DNA of 16,588 nucleotides from Patescibacteria group bacterium (GTDB lineage: Bacteria; Patescibacteriota; Gracilibacteria; BD1-5; UBA2023): positions 1 through 16,588 of the forward strand of contig JAUPLX010000126.1 of NCBI GenBank assembly GCA_030836665.1. The letters are read 5' to 3'. This document shows, one piece after another, positions 1 to 7,186 of this stretch; within the stretch, counting starts at the first letter, position 1; each line of letters starts with the position of its first letter. The notes under the pieces are model-generated. The model was not told the origin of the DNA, did no database searches, and saw only the letters and a program-made list of their open reading frames with translations. The position numbers and the translations under genes are program-made.

Positions 1-120
1 AAAGAGGGGAGAGCGTTTCGATATCCGCGAAAGTGCCGGGAATGACGTCCCCGGAAAATTCGAGCGTTTGCGAATCTCCCGAATAGCTTTCGATGAGGGT
101 TCCGACGTTGATTTCGAACA
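1..120 (-). CDS. N-terminus of an unrecognised protein (partial)
   Basis: The minus strand opens with ATG at 120 and stays open to the window edge, giving 40 residues that begin MFEINVGTLIESYSGDSQ. The codons match the GC-rich usage of the neighbouring genes rather than the AT-rich spacer beside it. The fragment has no signal peptide or membrane segment. The pattern of a short N-terminus followed by acidic beta-strand-like segments faintly recalls YceD/DUF177 proteins, but that is a guess and I assign no function. No Shine-Dalgarno sequence is visible; a TATAAC -10 lies about 21 bases upstream. The rest of the gene lies outside the window. Confidence 0.6.
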
Positions 121-140
121 TGGGTAGAAGTATTGACGAC

Positions 141-146
141 GTTATA
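141..146 (-). promoter_or_regulatory. Candidate -10 box for the gene starting at 120
   Basis: The minus strand reads TATAAC here, five of six matches to the sigma-70 -10 box, in an AT-rich stretch. Transcription would start near 134, leaving a leader of about 14 bases. No convincing -35 box is seen (TTAAAG 18 bases upstream is weak). Confidence 0.35.
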
Positions 147-493
147 TTCTTACTATAAGCCAGTCTTTAAAACCAGTATTAAGATACATTAACAACCAAA
201 TACACAGTGTGATCATGAGAAATAACAAAGAAATCATGGCCAAATAACTTTCAAGCACCTTTTTCTTTTCTCAATTCTTCAAGTATGTCTCAAAACTTAT
301 CAGGGACAGCGAATATAATCACTCTTCTGTATATTTTTTGATACATTCGTTTTCCATTTCGAGAAGTTTTCGAAAACTGAATGTGTCAAATCTTCAGATT
401 CCTCGTAATCCAAAGAAAAAGTGATGTGGGACAGGCTGTTCTAATGAGGGAATTTTACGAATAAAGATTTCTTGCAAGCAGACTCTCGCGAAA

Positions 494-549
494 ACCGGGA
501 TAAAGAAAAGAAAGATTATGAACATGGAATAATGCCATGTTATCCGGGT
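494..549. repeat. Nested inverted repeats (possible structured RNA)
   Basis: An outer stem pairs 494-501 (ACCGGGAT) with 542-549 (ATCCGGGT) with one G-G mismatch. An inner perfect 7-bp stem pairs AACATGG (521-527) with CCATGTT (535-541) around a 7-base loop. No T-run follows on either strand, so it is not a standard terminator. Confidence 0.45.
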
Positions 550-604
550 GGGTTCGATACCTAACCCCCTGGAAAATCATATCTCGATTATACGTATGAC
601 GAGC

Positions 605-686
605 AGGATGCTTCCTAATATTCAAACGAACTTGAAACGTCGGTAGTTCCGATCGAACTGGTCTGCGATTTTAAAGGAAGCATCCT
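605..686. repeat. Perfect 12-bp inverted repeat with structured loop
   Basis: AGGATGCTTCCT (605-616) is exactly the reverse complement of AGGAAGCATCCT (675-686). The 58-base loop contains a second perfect stem, AGTTC (645-649) with GAACT (655-659). It lies 20 bp past the stop codon of rpoD. Without a T-run on either strand it is not a canonical terminator, though it could protect the 3' end of the rpoD mRNA. It may instead be part of a non-coding RNA or the remains of a small element. Confidence 0.55.
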
Positions 687-707
687 CATGCCCTTTCATA
701 TGGTTGC

Positions 708-2183
708 TTAATTGAAAAACCGAATCTTATCCGCGCTCGGGTGGGTGCGGAGTTTCTCTAGGGTTTTCGCTTCGATTTGGCGGACGCGTTCGCGAGTGAC
801 GCCGAATTCTTTGCCAACCTCTTCGAGGGTGTGGATTTCGCCACCGTCGAGTCCGAAACGCATGATGATGATCTTGCGTTCGCGCGGGGTGAGGAAATCG
901 AGCATCTCGTAGAGGTTTTCCTTGAGGAGCGTGAGATTCGCGGCCTTGTCGGGCGTGAGGTACTTGTCGTCTTCGACGAAATCCCCGAGGGTCGTGTCTT
1001 CTTCGCCGCCGACGGGGGAATCGAGTGAGAGGATGTCCTGCGAAATGCGCATGATTTGGCGGACCTTGCGGATGTCCATGTCCAATTCGAGCGCGAGTTC
1101 TTCCATGAGCGGTTCGCGGGCGAGTTCCTGCGTGAGGCGGCGGAAAGTATGGGTGAAACGGTTGATGGTTTCGACCATATGGACCGGAACGCGGATGGTG
1201 CGTGCCTGGTCGGCGATGGCGCGGGTAACGCCTTGACGAATCCACCAGGTGGCGTAGGTGGAGAACTTGAAGCCTTTTTCCGGATCGAACTTGTCGACGG
1301 CGCGGAAAAGCCCCACGTTTCCTTCTTGGATGAGATCGAGGAGCCCGAGTCCGCGGCCCATGTATTTCTTGGCGATGGAAACGACGAGGCGGAGATTGGC
1401 CTCGGCGAGCTTGCGGCGGGCCGATTGGTCTCCGCGCTTGATGAGGCGTCCGAGACGGACTTCCTCTTCCGCGTCGATAAGGGCGAAACGGCCGATTTCG
1501 TTCAAGTACATGCGGATCGAGTCGTCCGAAATTTCGGAGAGGTCGATTTCGTGGGCTTTTTCCTTCTCGTCGTGTTTGAAGAGCTCTTCCTTATCGAGGG
1601 AATCGACCACTTCGACCCCGAGTTTCAAGAGGCGGGTGTAGATTTCATCGAGTTTGTCGAGGTCGTCTTCGGCATTCGGTAACGCCGCCATGAGTTCGTC
1701 ATGGGTGATGCGACCTTCGACCTTTCCCTTTTTGAAAAGGTTCTGCATGGTCTCATCGAGCCCTTCGAGCATTTCGGCGGGAACCGTGACGTCGATGAAC
1801 TTTTGGAGGCCTTTTCCGATACGGCGCTTGTCTTGCGATCGGTCGATGGGCATTCGGGCAAGGCCGCGTTCACGCTTCTTTTTTCCTCCGCCTTCCCCTT
1901 CCTCGCCTTCTTCCCCTTCCTCGAATTCCTCTTCGAATTCTTCCTCGAATTCCTCTTCGAATTCGGTATCGGCAACGCTGAACGTGGTGGTGAGTCCGGC
2001 TTCCGAGAGAATTTCGTCTTCTTCTCCGCCGAAGGCCGCGCCTTCGAATCCGGGTTTCTTTTTGCCAATCTTCTTCACGTCGATGACGACGTCGAAGAGT
2101 CCGTCATCCGGCGCTTCGACGTTGGTGAGGTCGACTTCTTCGATGCCCGTGGCATCCTGCTTCGGATCTTGCTTCTTCGGCAT
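708..2183 (-). CDS. rpoD: RNA polymerase primary sigma factor RpoD (sigma-70)
   Basis: This 491-residue protein directs RNA polymerase to housekeeping promoters. Visible regions are a sigma-1.1-like segment (about 145-205), region 1.2 (DSIRMYLNEIGR, 221-232), region 2 with NLRLVVSIAKKYMGRGLGLL and WWIRQ (about 263-335), region 3 (about 336-395) and region 4 ending in the helix-turn-helix EVGKEFGVTRERVRQIEAKT (455-474). I chose ATG at 2183, 19 bp after the dnaG stop; longer in-frame starts would overlap dnaG. The stop is TAA. The N-terminal 110 residues carry an acidic block (75-97, built of repeated FEEE units encoded by tandem 12-base repeats) followed by a basic KKKRER patch. The gene contains no in-frame UGA. 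The dnaG-rpoD pairing matches the bacterial macromolecular synthesis operon. Confidence 0.97.
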   Translation of the reverse strand: MPKKQDPKQDATGIEEVDLTNVEAPDDGLFDVVIDVKKIGKKKPGFEGAAFGGEEDEILSEAGLTTTFSVADTEFEEEFEEEFEEEFEEGEEGEEGEGGGKKKRERGLARMPIDRSQDKRRIGKGLQKFIDVTVPAEMLEGLDETMQNLFKKGKVEGRITHDELMAALPNAEDDLDKLDEIYTRLLKLGVEVVDSLDKEELFKHDEKEKAHEIDLSEISDDSIRMYLNEIGRFALIDAEEEVRLGRLIKRGDQSARRKLAEANLRLVVSIAKKYMGRGLGLLDLIQEGNVGLFRAVDKFDPEKGFKFSTYATWWIRQGVTRAIADQARTIRVPVHMVETINRFTHTFRRLTQELAREPLMEELALELDMDIRKVRQIMRISQDILSLDSPVGGEEDTTLGDFVEDDKYLTPDKAANLTLLKENLYEMLDFLTPRERKIIIMRFGLDGGEIHTLEEVGKEFGVTRERVRQIEAKTLEKLRTHPSADKIRFFN

Positions 2184-2202
2184 TCTCGTAAGGGTGATGG
2201 TT

Positions 2203-3885
2203 TTACGCGCGATTCGTTTTGATACCGAGTTTTTTGCCCTTCTCGAGGAGCGCGACCATGGCGGCGAAGTATTCTTCGCTTTTTGGATCGAAACGTTCGG
2301 CCAAATCGGATTTTTCTTTTTCGAAAGCGGTTTTCGCAACTCCGGAGAGGAGTTTTACGAATTTGTCTTTTACGGCTTCTTCGGCGAGTTCGGCATTTTC
2401 TGCTTCGACCGAGACTTCCACGGCTTTATGTCGGTTTGGGTCGATTCCGGCGGCTTCGGGGTCGCGAGCGGTAACGATTCGTTCCAAAACGGAAAAAGAC
2501 GGGATTTCCCGGCAATGTGCCGGAGTATACGGAAAAATCTCCGAAAACAAATCGTAAAAACCGTAGAGCGTACAGTACGCCGCAAGGATTTCGCCAATCT
2601 CGAACCCTTCCTTTTTTTCGGTCTGCCGTTCTTCCGGCCGTTTTTCCCGGATTCCCCGCATTTCCGCGTAGAGCGTTTCAAGGGAGACGTCGAGCGCGCG
2701 CGATATCTCCCGGAGTCGCATATCCGCTTCGATCCGGTCGGTCAATCCTCGGACGAACCGGAGAAGATCGCGGATCATGGCGGTCTTTCCAGGCGCTCAG
2801 GAAAGGTCGTATTTCCGTCCGCCTTCCGAAATGAAGAATTCCACTACCGAGAGCGATTTTTTTTGCAATTCGTCGAAGTCCCCCCCGTTTTTTACGAATT
2901 CGTCGGGATCCTTCCCTGAGGGGATGCGGATGATACGCACTTCGAAATCTTCGTTGGCGAGGGCTTCGATGCTGGCGAAAGTGGCTTTGGTTCCCGCGTC
3001 GTCGGAGTCAAGGCAGAGAAATATTTTGTTCGTGAGGCGTTTGAGATAGCTCGCGTGTTCTTTCGTCAACGCCGTTCCGCTGATGCCGACGGCGTTCGTC
3101 ACGCCCGCTTGGTGGAGCGATACGGTGTCCATCTGCCCCTCGACGACGATGGCGGAACCCCGCTTGCCGATTTCGCCTTTGGCGAGATTGAGGCCGTAGA
3201 GGATGGAACTCTTGTCGAAAATTTTGGAAGCGGGGGAGTTGAGGTATTTCGGCTCCCCGGCACCGATGACGCGCCCCGTGAACGCGACGACGTTTCCCGA
3301 ATAATTCGCGATGGGAAAAATGACGCGCCCGTAGAACTTATCCCTTCATGGGCCTACGAAAATACCGGAATCGAGGAGCTCGGATTCGGGGATTCCCCGG
3401 GCCTTGAGTTTCGCGAACAGTTCGCGGGGATTGCCGGAATATCCGATTTTGAATTTCGTAACGGTTTCGTCGGAGAGCCCGCGGGAACGGACGTATTCGA
3501 GTTTTTCGCGGTTCTCCGGAAGGAAGAGCTCGGCGTGGTAATTTTCGGCGACGAGCTTGTAGATTTCGTAGACGTCGGTACGCCGTTCCGTTTCTTTGGA
3601 AAAATCGGTCCGCAGTTCCACGCCCACTTCTTTAGCGAGGATCTGCAGCGCTTCCCGGAACTCGATCTTCTCGATTTCCATGAGGAAATTGAGCGGCCCC
3701 CCGCCCTTGTGACACGAAAAACAGTAGGCGATGTTTTTCGCGGGGGAGACGATGAACGACGGCGTTTTCTCGTTATGGAACGGGCAGCACGCCTTAAAAT
3801 TCGTCCCGGCTTTTTTTAGCGGGACGTACTTGGAGACGAGCTCGACGATATTGATCTTGTTCTCTATGTCTTTCGAAATCGACAT
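2203..3885 (-). CDS. dnaG: DNA primase DnaG, with two in-frame UGA (Gly) codons
   Basis: DnaG makes the RNA primers for replication at the fork. The 560-residue reading requires UGA as an amino acid at codon 180 (3346-3348) and codon 363 (2797-2799). The sequence is canonical on both sides of each: the CHC2 zinc finger (CCPFHNEKTPSF ... YCFSCHKGGG) is near the N-terminus, the first UGA directly precedes RDKFYGRVIFPI, and the TOPRIM motifs VVEGQMDT and LCLDSDDAGT follow. The second UGA falls in the linker to the helical C-terminal, helicase-interacting region. The start at 3885 (MSISKDIENKINIVEL) fits the family; a longer in-frame extension is rejected because a good promoter (3938-3965) lies inside it. 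The stop is TAA. It is transcribed with rpoD. Confidence 0.95.
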
Positions 3886-3937
3886 TCGGCGAGGTTTTTT
3901 CGGGTTTCTCAGGTACGTATCGGCCACTGCTTCCGGC

Positions 3938-3965
3938 AGTATACCAGCGGTGCTGAGAAAGGCAA
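3938..3965 (-). promoter_or_regulatory. Promoter of the dnaG-rpoD operon
   Basis: On the minus strand TTGCCT (-35, 3960-3965) is followed after 16 bases by TATACT (-10, 3938-3943), both close to the sigma-70 consensus. The predicted start gives a leader of about 45 bases before the dnaG ATG at 3885. The promoter lies in the 118-bp gap after uvrC. Confidence 0.65.
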
Positions 3966-4003
3966 ACCCGCGCATATTGAAAACCCCGCAGTCGCTTTTT
4001 CGT

Positions 4004-6136
4004 TTATAGGAGCGCGTGGTTTTCGAGCGTTTCGATTTGGGGTTTACTGAGGATTTTTTCAAGTTCCGAGCGGTCGAGTTCTCGAATCCCCTCGATGGAA
4101 CCGGCGGCGGCGAGGATTTTCTTCCGTGCCGCGGGGCCGAATCCCGGCAATTCCTCGAGCACGTTCTTTTTCATCGCTTTCGAACGGGTCTTCCGATTGA
4201 AGGTAATGGCGAACCGATGGGCTTCGTCCCGGAGATTCTGAAGGACCGCGAGTTCGGCCGAACCCTTTCCGAACCGAACGCTTTCGTCGGATTCTTCGGT
4301 GAAGACCTCTTCCTCGCGCTTGGCAAGGGAACAGAGGAAGGGGAGTGAAGGAACGTCCCGGGAACCCGAGTCCGGGACGGCTCATGCCAAAGTCTCGGAA
4401 TGCCCGGGGTCGGAAGGAAGGAGAACGGACGAGGTCACAGCGACTTCAACTCCGTTAGGAGCCAGACCCGTCCGTTCTCCTTCCTTCCGGACGAACCCGT
4501 CTTTGTCGGCTTCAGAAATCGCCGTACCGGACTCAGGTTCCCGGGATTTCCATTCTTCCACTGCCCGTTCCATTCCGTCGCGCGCGGAAGAGAGTTGCCC
4601 CTTTCCTCCGTCGATGACGATCATGGTCGGAAAATTCCCGGCTTCGAATCCTTCGAGAACGCGCCGGTACATGACTTCGCGCATGCTCGCGAAATCGTCG
4701 ATCTTTCCGTCTTCGAGAGTCTTGATCTTATATTTCCGATATTTCGCCGGATTCGCTTTTCCATTGGTCGTCACGACCCGGGAAGCCACCGTAAAATGCC
4801 CGTCGGTATGGGAGATGTCGTAACATTCGAATTCGATTTCGCCCTTCTTCGGCGCCTCGAACCCGATGCCTTCGAGAATCGAAACCATCGTCGTCCGTCC
4901 GAAGGCCCGTTTGGTAATCTTTTCCATTCCGTCCCGGAGCGCGTATCCGGCGACGTTCGTCCGGAGGAATGAAAGAAGTTCGGCCTTAGGTCCGATTTGG
5001 GGGAATTCCACGCGGACGCCCTTTTCCTTTAAGAACGCCATGAAATCGGCATCGCCGATTTCGCGTTCGAGAAAGAGGATTTTCGGGAGGTCGGCGTCTT
5101 CGGAAGCGTAAAGTTCCGAAAGAAATGCTACCGAAAGCCCTTCCGCCGTCTCTTCCAGGGGGTTGTCCGCCGAGTGGCGCGAAAGGGATCGGAGTTCGGT
5201 ATCCCGGATGCGGCAGAATCCCACGTAATTGCGCCCGTTTTTTTCTAAAATGACGAACGCGTCGGCTTCGTCGGTAACGGAGTTTCTCGCGATCTGTTTT
5301 TCCGAGAGCGCCCGTACCGCCGCGAGGCGCTCCTTGATTTTTTGCGCTTCCTCGAATTCGAGGTTTTTCGCTCGCTCACGCATTTCGGATTCCAATCCTT
5401 CGATGACTTCCGAACGTTCGCCCTGGAGGAATTTTTCCAACTTGGCGACGTTGTTCGCGTGCTCTTTGAGCGTTTCTCTTTTCAAGAGGCAAGGGGCCGG
5501 ACAGATGCCGATATAGTAGTCCATGCAAGGCGGAGTCCTACCGGCTTTGGAGACGATTCGGACGCGTCGGGAATTCCTATCGGAATCCGACGGCATTTCC
5601 CCTAAAGAGCCGGAGGATTCGATGGGAATTCCCGACGCGTCCTCATCCTGGGCGTATTCGAACGCCATACGGCACGACCGAATCTTAAAAAGTCTCCGAA
5701 GGTGTTCGAGGCAGGCGGAGATGCCCGAGCCCGAAGGATAGGGCCCGAAGTATTTCCCGCCTTTTCCCCGGACGCGGATTCTCTCTACGGCGCTGACGGG
5801 CCCATCGGAAATACGGACGTACGCGAGGTCTTTGTCGTCCTTCATGAGGACGTTGTATTTCGGGCGCATCTCCTTGATGAGGTTCGTTTCGAGCACGAGC
5901 GCTTCGGTGCCCGTTCGGGTTTCGATGATTTCGATGTCCGCTATCCGCGCTACCATCTGTTTTTTCGCCGGTCCGAGCGACGACGTCCCGTTGAAATACG
6001 AGGATACCCGACTCTTGAGATTGACCGATTTTCCTACGTAGATGGTTTTTTCCGCGGAGTCCTTCATCTGGTATACTCCCGGGCATTCCGGAAGCCGGGA
6101 AAGGATGGTGGGGATTTTTTCCGTTGACTTGGGCAT
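4004..6136 (-). CDS. uvrC: Excinuclease ABC subunit C (UvrC), with two palindromic insertions
   Basis: UvrC makes both incisions around damaged DNA in UvrABC repair. The 710-residue reading has an N-terminal GIY-YIG nuclease domain (GVYQMKDS ... YVGKSVNLKSRV, about 20-45), a UVR segment that binds UvrB (EFEEAQKIKERLAAVRAL), the RNase H-like nuclease (CYDISHTDGHF, IVIDGGKGQLSSA, AKREEEVF, RDEAHRFAITFNRK) and a C-terminal helix-hairpin-helix (LEELPGFGPAARKKI). Codon 585 (4382-4384) is UGA; downstream sequence in the same frame is unmistakable UvrC, ending in TAA. Two stretches look like insertions compared with the family: about residues 166-193, between RSC and CMDYYIGICPAPC, and about 531-594, inside the RNase H-like domain. 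Both coincide with DNA palindromes. Because frame and key motifs survive, I expect a working protein with extra surface loops. Confidence 0.95.
4356..4546. repeat. Long nested palindromic element inside uvrC (copy 1)
   Basis: The outer arms 4356-4381 and 4521-4546 are inverted repeats of 26 bp with two mismatches. The inner arms 4411-4431 and 4469-4489 are a perfect 21-bp inverted repeat (CGGAAGGAAGGAGAACGGAC plus G). After a bulged A (4432), GGTC pairs with GACC (4433-4436 with 4465-4468), closing a 28-base loop with AGCGACTTCA and TAGGAGCC. The same core recurs at 11124-11191. In uvrC the element is translated in frame as about 64 extra residues in the linker before AKREEEVF. It contains the UGA codon at 4382-4384 and no TAA or TAG in the uvrC frame. 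This resembles Rickettsia palindromic elements, which also insert into genes without breaking them; the family itself is one I do not recognise. Confidence 0.8.
5560..5642. repeat. Second palindromic insertion inside uvrC
   Basis: GGACGCGTCGGGAATTCC (5560-5577) has its perfect reverse complement at 5625-5642. Pairing continues inward through ATCG/CGAT, AATCC/GGATT (one bulged G) and CGGC/GCCG, leaving a 14-base loop (5595-5608). The loop side (TTC, CCCTA, GAGCC) weakly resembles the core of the elements at 4356 and 11124, so it may be a diverged relative. It translates in frame to about 28 residues (DASGIPIESS...) between the UvrC cysteine motifs, where the family normally has a short connection. 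Confidence 0.7.
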
Positions 6137-6151
6137 TTTTGGCGTTAGGAT
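6124..6151 (+). promoter_or_regulatory. Candidate promoter of the small membrane-protein gene at 6188
   Basis: TTGACT (6124-6129), a 16-base spacer and TAGGAT (6146-6151) form a reasonable sigma-70 promoter. It overlaps the first codons of the divergent uvrC gene and predicts a leader of about 30 bases. Confidence 0.45.
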
Positions 6152-6155
6152 CGGT

Positions 6156-6177
6156 AACGGTCCGTTATTGACAATAA
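6156..6177. promoter_or_regulatory. Two adjoining perfect palindromes (possible operators)
   Basis: In the 51-bp gap between divergent uvrC and the membrane-protein gene, AACGGTCCGTT (6156-6166) and TTATTGACAATAA (6165-6177) are perfect odd-length palindromes sharing two bases. Their place between two divergent starts suits repressor binding, but no regulator is indicated. Confidence 0.35.
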
Positions 6178-6187
6178 GGGAGGCAAT

Positions 6188-6472
6188 ATGTTTGGACTCG
6201 GTTTTTGGCAAACCGTATTCGCGTTTCTCGCGATTCACGGGGCCGTGGCCTTTTTGGCTCACAAACTGTTTTTCGCAATATCCAAGAGGGAACGGGGAAT
6301 CCAATTCTCCTGGAGAACGCGTTTCTCCCTCTACTTGGGGTTCGTCGTTTTCTGGGAAGTCGGCGTTATCGCTTCGCTTTTCTTTCTCTTGGTCGGCATC
6401 GCGTTCGTCGCTTTCGTCCTTATCACATCCGCCATCGTCCTGCCTTTCTCGGAGAAACCCCGGAAAGCTTGA
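6188..6472 (+). CDS. Small integral membrane protein of unknown function
   Basis: This 94-residue protein starts at ATG 6188 behind a strong Shine-Dalgarno sequence (GGGAGG, 6 bases away). It is mostly hydrophobic, with one segment near 8-30 and probably two more in 47-85 (FVVFWEVGVIASLFFLLVGI and following), and charged loops (SKRERG, SEKPRKA). I recognise no family. Its last codon before the terminator is TGA (6470-6472), only 5 bases before the terminator stem. With UGA = Gly the frame would run to TAG at 6914, deep in the next gene, which is implausible. Either UGA stops translation here or the mRNA lacks a stop codon. The gene stands alone between its own promoter and terminator. Confidence 0.7.
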   Translation: MFGLGFWQTVFAFLAIHGAVAFLAHKLFFAISKRERGIQFSWRTRFSLYLGFVVFWEVGVIASLFFLLVGIAFVAFVLITSAIVLPFSEKPRKA

Positions 6473-6477
6473 CTCCC

Positions 6478-6502
6478 AACCGGCCTTCGGGCCGGTTTTC
6501 TC
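6478..6502 (+). terminator. Rho-independent terminator after the small membrane-protein gene
   Basis: AACCGGCC and GGCCGGTT form a perfect 8-bp stem around a TTCG tetraloop (6478-6497), followed by TTC. The T-tract is short, but two stem-end T residues add to it. Confidence 0.8.
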
Positions 6503-6526
6503 GTAGAGTATAGCGGGATTGCCCAA

Positions 6527-6554
6527 TTGAAAAAGTCCGAAAAACCGATACGAT
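6527..6554 (+). promoter_or_regulatory. Candidate promoter of the prepilin-dnaJ-methyltransferase operon
   Basis: TTGAAA (6527-6532), a 16-base spacer and TACGAT (6549-6554). The -10 box overlaps the first possible ATG (6553), so if this promoter is used translation would begin at a later ATG (6565, 6568 or 6583). Confidence 0.4.
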
Positions 6555-7185
6555 GCGCCCACTCATGATGAGTTCCGAACGAATGACCGCATACCGCCGC
6601 TGATCCATCCTTTTGTACGCCGTTTTCCTTTCGACGTTTCTTATCGCGTTTTTTTGAGCGTTCCGCACGAGTCTTACGCAAATGCTCTCCGACGTGACTT
6701 CCCGGGAGATATCGGTACGTTCGACCTCGTCCCTCAACGATTCCCTCATTCGAGCCTCTGCCGATCTCCAATCCGTCGCGTCCTCGTCCTCGTACTATTT
6801 TCTCGAATCGCCGCAAGATGACGGAATCATCTATTCCGGGTCGGTATTCGGCGGAATTCCGTACCGTTTCGAAATCCTTTCGAAGGCTTCGAGCGCCGAT
6901 TTCGAAGCGTACGTAGCTTCCGGTGACACGGTGGAATTCGTTACCTACGACGCGAACGGGGTACCGTATTCCCAAGCCGCGGTTTCCGCCGGAACGGCCG
7001 TGAACGTCCCTCTTCCCGCTACGTCGACCGGGTACGTCACCGTATCGTCGCTCGGTGCGAAATCGGAATTCGAAGTCGGTCGCCACGGTTCGAAATTTTC
7101 CCACCCGTATCCTTCGGTGCAAGCATACCGGTTGGCGGGACGAGCGAAAGAGTTCCTTTGAATTTATCGGGTATCCGCACCGTAA
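6553..7185 (+). CDS. Prepilin-like membrane protein (PilX/minor pseudopilin type), three in-frame UGA codons
   Basis: Read with UGA = Gly this is 210 residues ending in TAA (7183-7185). UGA occurs at codons 17 (6601), 35 (6655) and 203 (7159). The N-terminus reads TAYRR-Gly-SILLYAVFLSTFLIAFF: a short basic leader, a glycine, then a long hydrophobic helix, the layout of a type IV prepilin cleaved by PilD just after the glycine. That glycine is the first UGA. Position +5 is Tyr rather than Glu, as in some minor pilins. The rest is Ser/Val-rich and beta-like, with no Cys. The start could be 6553, 6565, 6568 or 6583; the last gives the most usual leader (7 residues). No Shine-Dalgarno sequence is seen. 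It lies one base from dnaJ in the same direction. The specific pilin subtype is inferred. Confidence 0.75.
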
Positions 7186-7186
7186 C

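Larger units (their letters stand above)
121..707. other. AT-rich region without a convincing gene
   Basis: Nearly 590 bases are clearly richer in A+T than the rest of the window and lack its characteristic codon pattern. Under UGA = Gly one plus-strand frame (285-464, 59 codons) is open, but it has no Shine-Dalgarno sequence and atypical codons, so I do not call it. The stretch contains a perfect 14-bp palindrome (AGTTTTCGAAAACT, 365-378), a nested hairpin at 494-549 and a long inverted repeat at 605-686. It could hold a structured RNA, a regulatory region or the scar of a lost mobile element; I cannot say which. Confidence 0.6.

Noticed and set aside
285..464. 59-codon frame open only if UGA = Gly in the AT-rich spacer
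   Set aside because: It has no Shine-Dalgarno sequence, its codon use is unlike that of all neighbours and the predicted protein has no recognisable features.
545..572. T-arm-like sequence (GGGTTCGATACC) suggesting a tRNA or tmRNA
   Set aside because: The T-stem has a mismatch, and no matching acceptor, D-arm or anticodon arm with U33 could be found on either strand.
2203..4062. dnaG (and likewise the amidase, uvrC and priA-like genes) as frameshifted or nonsense-mutated pseudogenes
   Set aside because: The breaks are all TGA, never TAA or TAG, the frame never shifts, and conserved motifs continue directly after each. Recoding explains all of them at once.
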